DNA from: Marsupella aquatica
Lineage: Eukaryota; Marchantiophyta
Assembly: GCA_973895155.1 (NCBI GenBank)
Contig: OZ316893.1
Coordinates: 22,196,001 to 22,260,000, forward strand
DNA: 64,000 bases
Reading direction: 5' to 3'
Positions 57,871 through 64,000 of this stretch are shown piece after piece. The notes under the pieces are model-generated. The model was not told the DNA's origin. It saw only the letters and a program-made list of their open reading frames with translations, and ran no database searches. Both the position numbers and the translations under genes were made by a program. Position 1 is the stretch's first letter; every line of letters begins with the position of its first letter.

Positions 57871-59102
57871 GTAAGTGCTGGTTAAGGAATCAAACCCCAT
57901 ATTTTACTAGTACTTCACATGAGCTAGAAGTGAATACATATGGAGATGTACGTGGCTCGATGTGTTCAGCTGGAGATTATTGATGTTTTTTACAGGGGCT
58001 GAAAGGTCTCACCGGTTCATGCAGACTGTTTCGTGCAGTGCTTCAGTGACATAATCGATTCTTTTATCGATAAATGTGTAGAGGAGGAGTTGGTATCTCT
58101 TAGAATTTCAAAGAGGTTATCTCGCCAACATCCCTGTCCGGTAATTTGGGAGATGGACTGAGCTTGAATGTCTAAGTATGTATTCTCGTTTCCAGACTGA
58201 AAAGGATATCCAGAGCTGCCTAGCAAGATTACTATTCTGTACGTTTGTGATGTTTAAGTACGTCTTAGTTACCATTCCATTTTCTACTTCAGATAAACTA
58301 GCTGCAAATTAAGTGGTGGACAGACAAATTGTTTACCGTTCTTGGTTCACGTGTACTACGTACTTTTTTCAAGTATTTAATAAGGGTTTCAAAGGGTACG
58401 CCCGGACACTCTGCATTACATGTCCACCATAAATCAGTACAATTAAAACCGAGCCTGTCCATAAGATCCATATCTTTATCCGGCCAATTCAAAAGAATTG
58501 GGACCTGAATCCATTGCCCGGAAGAAGTCCCACTGTTAATTTGAAGCAAGCTAGTATCAAAGTTATAGTTCCATCTGTATCTGGCAAAGTCAACCAGTCT
58601 AGCCTTGGTTCAAGTCATTATTGCTAAAAGAAAGTCAAGAATAGAGAGATAACCAAATAAGATAAGGTAAGAGGAAAAGTAGACTATCCCTAACAAAGCC
58701 AATGGACACTATCCTATGCCACCCTGCTATGAAAGGTCAGAGTTGTAGAGGGAAATGTTGAAATTACCAAAGATTGCTCTGCACAATCTGTAGAAGATCG
58801 CGAACGAGGCAGCTTCTTTGCTAGGAATTGAGCATTAAGCTAGCTCTCGATCGAAGCCCTCCAATTCATCCGTAGGGCTGAATTTCAAAACTTGCTCAAT
58901 CTCATGTGAGTCAAGGATGTCCTGCATTGAATCCTCCACACTGACGTCTTTCGGCATGTTCCTTGATGGCTTCATTTGTTGTCTTGGACAACGGGGCCGC
59001 TAAAAAGAACGTACCCCACTCAGATATCTCTTTCTCCAAGGCAAACAGATTCCCTTTGTTGGAAATGAACCACACTCGAACGAAGATGGATACAGCCACA
59101 AA
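57871..59102. other. Intergenic, nothing recognised
   Basis: Mixed AT-rich DNA with no gene, RNA or repeat I can support. The - strand frame 59174-58911 includes the antisense of the tRNA-like sequence; its start (LGIEPKTSRVYRSALPLSY) is the familiar artefact of translating a tRNA backwards. Confidence 0.35.
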
Positions 59103-59173
59103 GGGCTTGTAGCTCAGTGGTAGAGCACTACGATATACACGGGAGGTCTTAGGTTCAATTCCTAGCCGGTCCA
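59103..59173 (+). tRNA. tRNA-like sequence, probably a tRNA pseudogene or SINE head
   Basis: The 71 nt sequence has a clear A box (TAGCTCAGTGG) and B box (GGTTCAATTCC), a D arm that closes (GCTC/GAGC) and a T arm (TTAGG/CCTAG). The acceptor stem pairs at six of seven positions if G-U is allowed, and CCA is present in the DNA. The anticodon arm is poor: only about two to three of five pairs form, and the loop ATATACA is not a usual one. The overall likeness is to tRNA-Ala. Either it is a decayed tRNA gene or the tRNA-derived head of a SINE. Confidence 0.55.
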
Positions 59174-60077
59174 TGCTGTTGAAAGTTCCAACACCCTTAC
59201 CTTCTTGGCTGCTAGTTCACCCCATATATAACACCTTTGAAAGGTTTCGTGCAGACCAAACTGTTGCTATGAAAATTGCATGCAGAAGCACAGCACTTTT
59301 GAACAATTAACTCTGCGCAGAAGTTTAGCAGCACGGATCTGCAAGATGCAATGATGCTACAAAGCCAAGAATATCAGATCTCCTAGATAATCTTGTCTAC
59401 CTCTATATGATCAACGCCTAGGTGACAGGAAATAGAAAAGGATGGGAACAGGACCCACACGATCTTAAGGCCTAACTTTGCAGAGCTTCCGGAAAGCTAC
59501 ACAACATACTGACCATGTTCTGGTAGAGGAGGAACATTTATATTCAGAAGGGAGGGAGGAAGGGTTGAGGAGTGGAAGTGGAGGGTCCTACTGACTAAGG
59601 AATGCCTTCATCTAATCTTAGCTGGCAACCAAGGTTTTAGCCCAAGTGTACTAGCTTGAAGAGTGACTCAGGGTGTGTCGATCGATGGGATGAGTGGAAT
59701 CTGACTAGTGACTCAGTATGGGTATAGGGATTTAATCGAGGATACTGGAAGGCTTTACAGAGGGCGGCCTTACAGAGGACAAATTAGTTGGCAAGACATG
59801 ACCACACGTGACCACACAGGACGCACTTCCTTCCATTGAAGCCTACGAGTACATGCATGAGACGTTAAGTCTCCCAGTACTTCTCTCCTGCTAGCTGGTG
59901 TATGCAGCACTGACTACGGACAGTACGTAAGTGCCTAATCTAATGCCTCTCCTGCGGGAAGAAAACACAAGCATGACATCATATGATCTATCGACCTGCA
60001 GTCTCTGTAGTTGATCGTCAGTACGTGCCCTTCTGTCTTGCTTTGGCAAACAAGACCCCTTCCCCAGGCCACTTAAA
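59174..60077. other. Intergenic, nothing recognised
   Basis: No gene or clear repeat. A short duplication, 'tgaccacacgtgaccacac', lies at about 59799-59818. Confidence 0.3.
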
Positions 60078-60308
60078 TCAATTAACTCTACAAGGCCCTA
60101 AGTGGAGAATTGAGAAGGGAAGAGGAGTCCAACTGCCTAGGGAAGATTGAATGCAGGTATCAATGTCACCAAACTCAGGAAGAATGGTATTAGCCACGGG
60201 TCTCTGACCAACTGTGACTAGCTCAACGGGTGTAACGGTGAGTGGGGCAATGATAGCAGAAAGCCAGGCAGCGGAAATAGCTTCTTTGGAAGTATCTGCA
60301 TTACTAGA
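60078..60308 (-). other. Candidate terminal exon of an unknown gene
   Basis: After a good acceptor (tttcgtctgcag) the - strand is open for 76 codons to a stop. It contains KEAISAAWLSAIIAPLTVTP and VTVGQRPVANTILPEFGDID. The composition is protein-like and the length unusual for this AT-rich region. No upstream exon was found in phase and no family is recognised. It could be a transposon-carried fragment. Confidence 0.3.
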
Positions 60309-60889
60309 CTGCAGACGAAACAAACATAGGATCAAGAGATCTCTTTCGATTGCTTGTTATTTCTATGCAGCATAGACTATATAGTCACGTACAGGCTAGG
60401 AGAGTGAAAATAGATAGACGGACCGACTCAGATATCACCTAGGGACCCTTGCTGGCCCTTGCTAAGTGAAGTGAGTATTTCCTCCTACCCAAAGTCGTCG
60501 AAGTTCCCCAACAATCTGCATCTTCATCCACAATAATACCAATACTTTTCTATCCGCAATATTTCATATGTACCATATGTAACTTACGGCAAGAATTAAA
60601 TATTCTAGGGATTAGCATAAGTTTCACTCTGATCATGTCATTGGTTCATACTTCTATGACAATATGAAAGTAGAAAACCTTCCTATTTGGAAGAAGTTGG
60701 ACCAACCCATGATCATAACCTATCCTATATATATTAGTGTCATGAATATGTGAGCTGAACAAATAGATTCAAGTACCTGCTATAATTCAAGGACAAAGTC
60801 ACAATATTGAGAAGAAAAAGATACACAAAAGACATGCCTATTGTACAGTTAGTTCCTTCAAACAAATGTATGGTAAGTTAATAAGGCAA

Positions 60890-61215
60890 AAAATATCAAG
60901 TCCCCTGGTAGGAAATCGGATCAGCTTCATCCTACCTTATGTGTCAGTGACATTTACAACTTCACCCACCTTAAAGTGAGACATTCACCTAGTTGATGTG
61001 GGTGTTCTTAAATCATGCTAACAAAAGAGACAATACTAGAAATTTTATATTTCCCCCTAGTAACAAGTTTTGCTAATAAAATATCTTGTGTTCATATATA
61101 TGGGAGCTTGTAGACTTATCTACAAACACTAGAACTAGCCACAAATCTTTAACCAGTGCTCCATTCTTGGACTATAAATTAGTATCAATGAGTCCTAAAT
61201 GGATAATGATGTTGC
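60890..61215 (+). repeat. Dispersed repeat, copy a
   Basis: This block matches 63130-63410 in the same orientation (shared words such as 'atcctaccttatgtgt', 'ggtgttcttaaatc', 'gacttatctacaaacacta' and 'taaatggataatgatg'), with an estimated 70-75% identity. No coding content. Confidence 0.7.
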
Positions 61216-63129
61216 AACTTCAGTCTATAGCAACAGCAAAATAAGTGTTTGCTTGTACTGCTACCAAGGAGGTTGTGTGGTAGAAGGGATGGAGCTGAAG
61301 CAGGAGACTCCCACACCACTCAATAGGGGACAATCAGCTAGAGTGCAATCAAACTGATAAGAAATCCAGAATTTCATGGCCTCAACAAAACATATGGACT
61401 ATTCAATACCACTAATTTGTCCATAACATTCAACTAAGGAGGACAAATATTTTTGCAATATTTATACATGCATTGACCAGCAGTTTGCAGATATGTATTT
61501 TCACAAGGCTATCACTTTTGAACAGTTTGGGAGAATGCAAACTTCCATAGGGGTAATTCGTTAAGAGAAATTTTACTTCCCGATGGGAGTATTAAAAGGA
61601 TGGGAGTATTGAAAGTTGACTCTCTACCATGCACATTCTCAGGGTTTCACTTTCACAAAAATGACACATCCAAATTTTGGGAATATTTCAAAATATTTCA
61701 ATTTTATACGGTTAAAAAATAATTGATTTATTTTATATTTTAGGGGGTCCCAGACCTGAAAATGTTGCAGGTGATCGATTGGGGAGACATCCATATATAG
61801 TGAGACCCCCGAGTGCACATTACAAGTTGCAATTGATCAATCAGATCTGACATGGAAGCTTATCTGATCAATAAGAATTATATCTCACTTAGATGTGTCC
61901 TGGTCTTAGATTTAGCATGGTAGTCATAGTCAATTTAACATATTAGATCTGATATGATTTAAAATCATCTACTAACACGTTAATATATAACGATGTTGCA
62001 ATTCAGATCCAATAGAAGTATATCGTTGAGTATAGCAGTAAGAAGACAAATGGCAATATAACACTCTGCCATGTGTACTCTTCTGAATTTGTTTTTATTT
62101 GGATCTTTGGAATAAGTCGGGGTATAAGCCTTGAGCGGGATTTCAATAAGGCAGCAGTTTACAATATATATATATATATATTCCAACCACCCAGTATGCA
62201 ACTAAGGCAAGTTCTTAATTCTTTATAATGACCTTATGTCCAATTGACTATGATAGATTTTATTTTAGTCTGATAAACTCTCGTACTTCTCAACTCAAGA
62301 AATAAAAAAATGTGACTTAAAAAAACCGAACATATATATTTTGATGTAAAAACACTTGATCAAAAACCAGAATTTATGGCTTTTTTAATACAGGGCACTA
62401 CAACCAAATTAGCCAGCATTTGAGAATTACTAAAAATATTTTTAAAAAATGACAACATTTGAGACATATTTTTTAGTTTTATGTGAAAAAGAAGAAAACC
62501 AAACCTTTTATATGACCTGAATATTTCTGAAAGTAAAACCCAGGTTTTTCAAATGAATAATTTTTCATACAGCCAACTTTTTAGTCCATATGAAAATGTA
62601 GACCTCTGCCTATTTGCAAAAGTTGCATACCCTGGATTCCAACAGGGGGCCAGGTTAGACCAAGTCACCCACATAAAAAAATGCTACTACTTGTCAAAAA
62701 CACCTTCAGTTGGAAAAGAGGGAGATCAAGTTGGCCTCACCAAGCCGAGCACCAAGCAGCCTTAACCACAAAAGCGGGGTGCAGGTCATTTTGTACAGAC
62801 CAAGCGAGCTAGGCAGTAGCACCCTCAGACCAAGGCTACTCAGAATGGGGGAGAGGTACAGAGGGAGGGAGGCGGGGAGGGAGGAGAGAGAGGGGAGGGA
62901 GGGAGGGTGAAAGAAACCAAGCCTTCATGCCCAAAAGCATTCTCACACCAAGCCAGTAAGGCACGGAGGAGGAAGAAAGGGAGGGTACAGGATAGGTTAC
63001 TAAGCTCCACTATATAAACAGAAAGCAAGCCAAGGGACATACAAGAGAAAACGCAATTGTAGGTTCAACTTGAATACTTGAACAATTGATATGGCATGTA
63101 GCAATGTGAAGCTATCTAGCTTATATCAC
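61216..63129. other. AT-rich intergenic with simple repeats
   Basis: A (TA)n microsatellite lies at about 62165-62181. A purine tract (gggagggaggcggggaggga and neighbours) lies at 62855-62910 and could form a G-quadruplex or triplex. No gene is seen. Confidence 0.4.
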
Positions 63130-63410
63130 AGGGAAAAACTGTCACATGCCCCTGCCAGAAATCAAATTTATCCTACCTTATGTGTGACTTTTACCTAGTT
63201 TGATATTGGTGTTCTTAAATCCTACTTAGAAAAAAGACAATAGTAGCGTATTTGTTTTTCCTTTGGTAATAAGTGGGTTTTTGCCAATTCTCTTGTGTTC
63301 AGACGGGAATTTGTATACTTACCTACAAACACTAAAACTGCTCATAAATCTTCAACCAGAGCATCAATTTGGGCTATAAAAATTGTGTCAGTGGATTCTA
63401 AATGGGTAAT
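63130..63410 (+). repeat. Dispersed repeat, copy b
   Basis: This is the direct-orientation counterpart of 60890-61215, about 2.2 kb away, with several small indels. The remaining window to 64000 shows no gene I can support. Confidence 0.7.
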
Positions 63411-64000
63411 GATGCATGAATCATTACCTAACAGTCTACATAAACAATACACATGCCTTGTTCCACTTAAAAGTATTAAAAGTACCCAAAGATATCCTCA
63501 GGAATTACTACATAACATACTGGGAAATTTAATTCCAACGTGGGGTCCCACTTTAAATCAGAACTAGGAGAAGCTCCTATTTTCAGAAGTGGGAATGTGT
63601 GATTTGCGCGTTCTCCTACTTATTTGTTAAAATGATAGGAGAAACCTCAACAAAATGGAAGTATGTCCCACATGGGAAGGGGATGGATCGGAGCATCCCC
63701 TAGCCTACCCGAGTGACCTAGATAGTCGTCCCTTCTTCCAGTCAAACTCAGAAAATACTTGCTATGCAGCGGCTAAGTATATGGCCTCTAATGAACCCCA
63801 CCATAGGTTGTTTGAAAGTAGCGGAAGCCTCCAGAAACGCTTCAGCTATGACTACTACGTACAAAGAAATGTGGATTTCAGGATGTAGTGATGTGTTGCA
63901 GAGTGCAGTTCCTTGTGGAGATGTTTTATCTGCCTTTCTATTTCTAGAGGTTTCTGATCGAATGAGAATTCACTTTTGCCCAAATTTTCTTTTTTAAGGT

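Noticed and set aside
58911-59174. 87-codon - strand frame starting MDRLGIEPKTSRVYRS
   Set aside because: This is the known artefact of translating the complement of a tRNA-like sequence.

Overview
This is a stretch of land-plant nuclear DNA. The evidence is spliceosomal genes with GT-AG introns, a plant-type telomere repeat tract (TTTAGGG), and plant-specific families: an LRR-extensin, a plant RS-subfamily SR splicing factor, a plant glyoxal-oxidase-like protein and a single-HMA metal-binding protein. The low gene density, modest introns, long GA/CT-rich leader and many small non-autonomous repeats would suit a non-seed plant such as a liverwort or moss. That placement is inference. I saw no organellar, viral or bacterial genes.

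Five protein genes can be built with confidence. Splice sites were chosen by eye so that phases match across every junction. They are: (1) an LRR-extensin, + strand, 5018-8254, two exons, 638 aa, with the signal peptide alone on exon 1; (2) ribophorin I (oligosaccharyltransferase subunit 1), + strand, 15181-19433, ten exons, 613 aa; (3) a galactose-oxidase/glyoxal-oxidase-like enzyme, - strand, 24652-21607, three exons, 551 aa; (4) an RS31/RS40-type SR protein, - strand, 38118-35056, five coding exons, 243 aa, with a 1.6 kb intron inside RRM1; (5) a small heavy-metal-associated (HMA) domain protein, + strand, 45884-46240, one exon, 118 aa. They do not form a pathway. Three concern the secretory route or cell wall (LRX, OST1, GLOX), one concerns RNA processing and one metal handling.

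The rest, roughly three quarters of the window, is repeat-rich intergenic DNA. It holds a pair of ~850 bp elements with matching terminal inverted repeats in opposite orientation 30 kb apart (13.6-14.5 kb and 44.3-45.1 kb), one beside a short interstitial telomeric tract. It also holds several tandem arrays (14.5, 27.3, 28.9 and 54.3 kb), a head-to-head pair of ~82 bp and ~98 bp arrays at 39.6-40.6 kb, foldback elements, dispersed short repeat families and a degenerate piggyBac-like transposase trace near 20.1 kb. A tRNA-like sequence lies at 59.1 kb, and three orphan exon-like segments lie at 33.2, 57.8 and 60.1-60.3 kb. The last 17 kb has no gene I can identify.

The most unusual signals are a 73-74 bp hairpin-forming unit repeated three times in the leader of the HMA gene, the inverted arrays at 39.6-40.6 kb, the tryptophan-rich extensin domain of the LRX, and the structured long intron and alternative 3' end of the SR gene.
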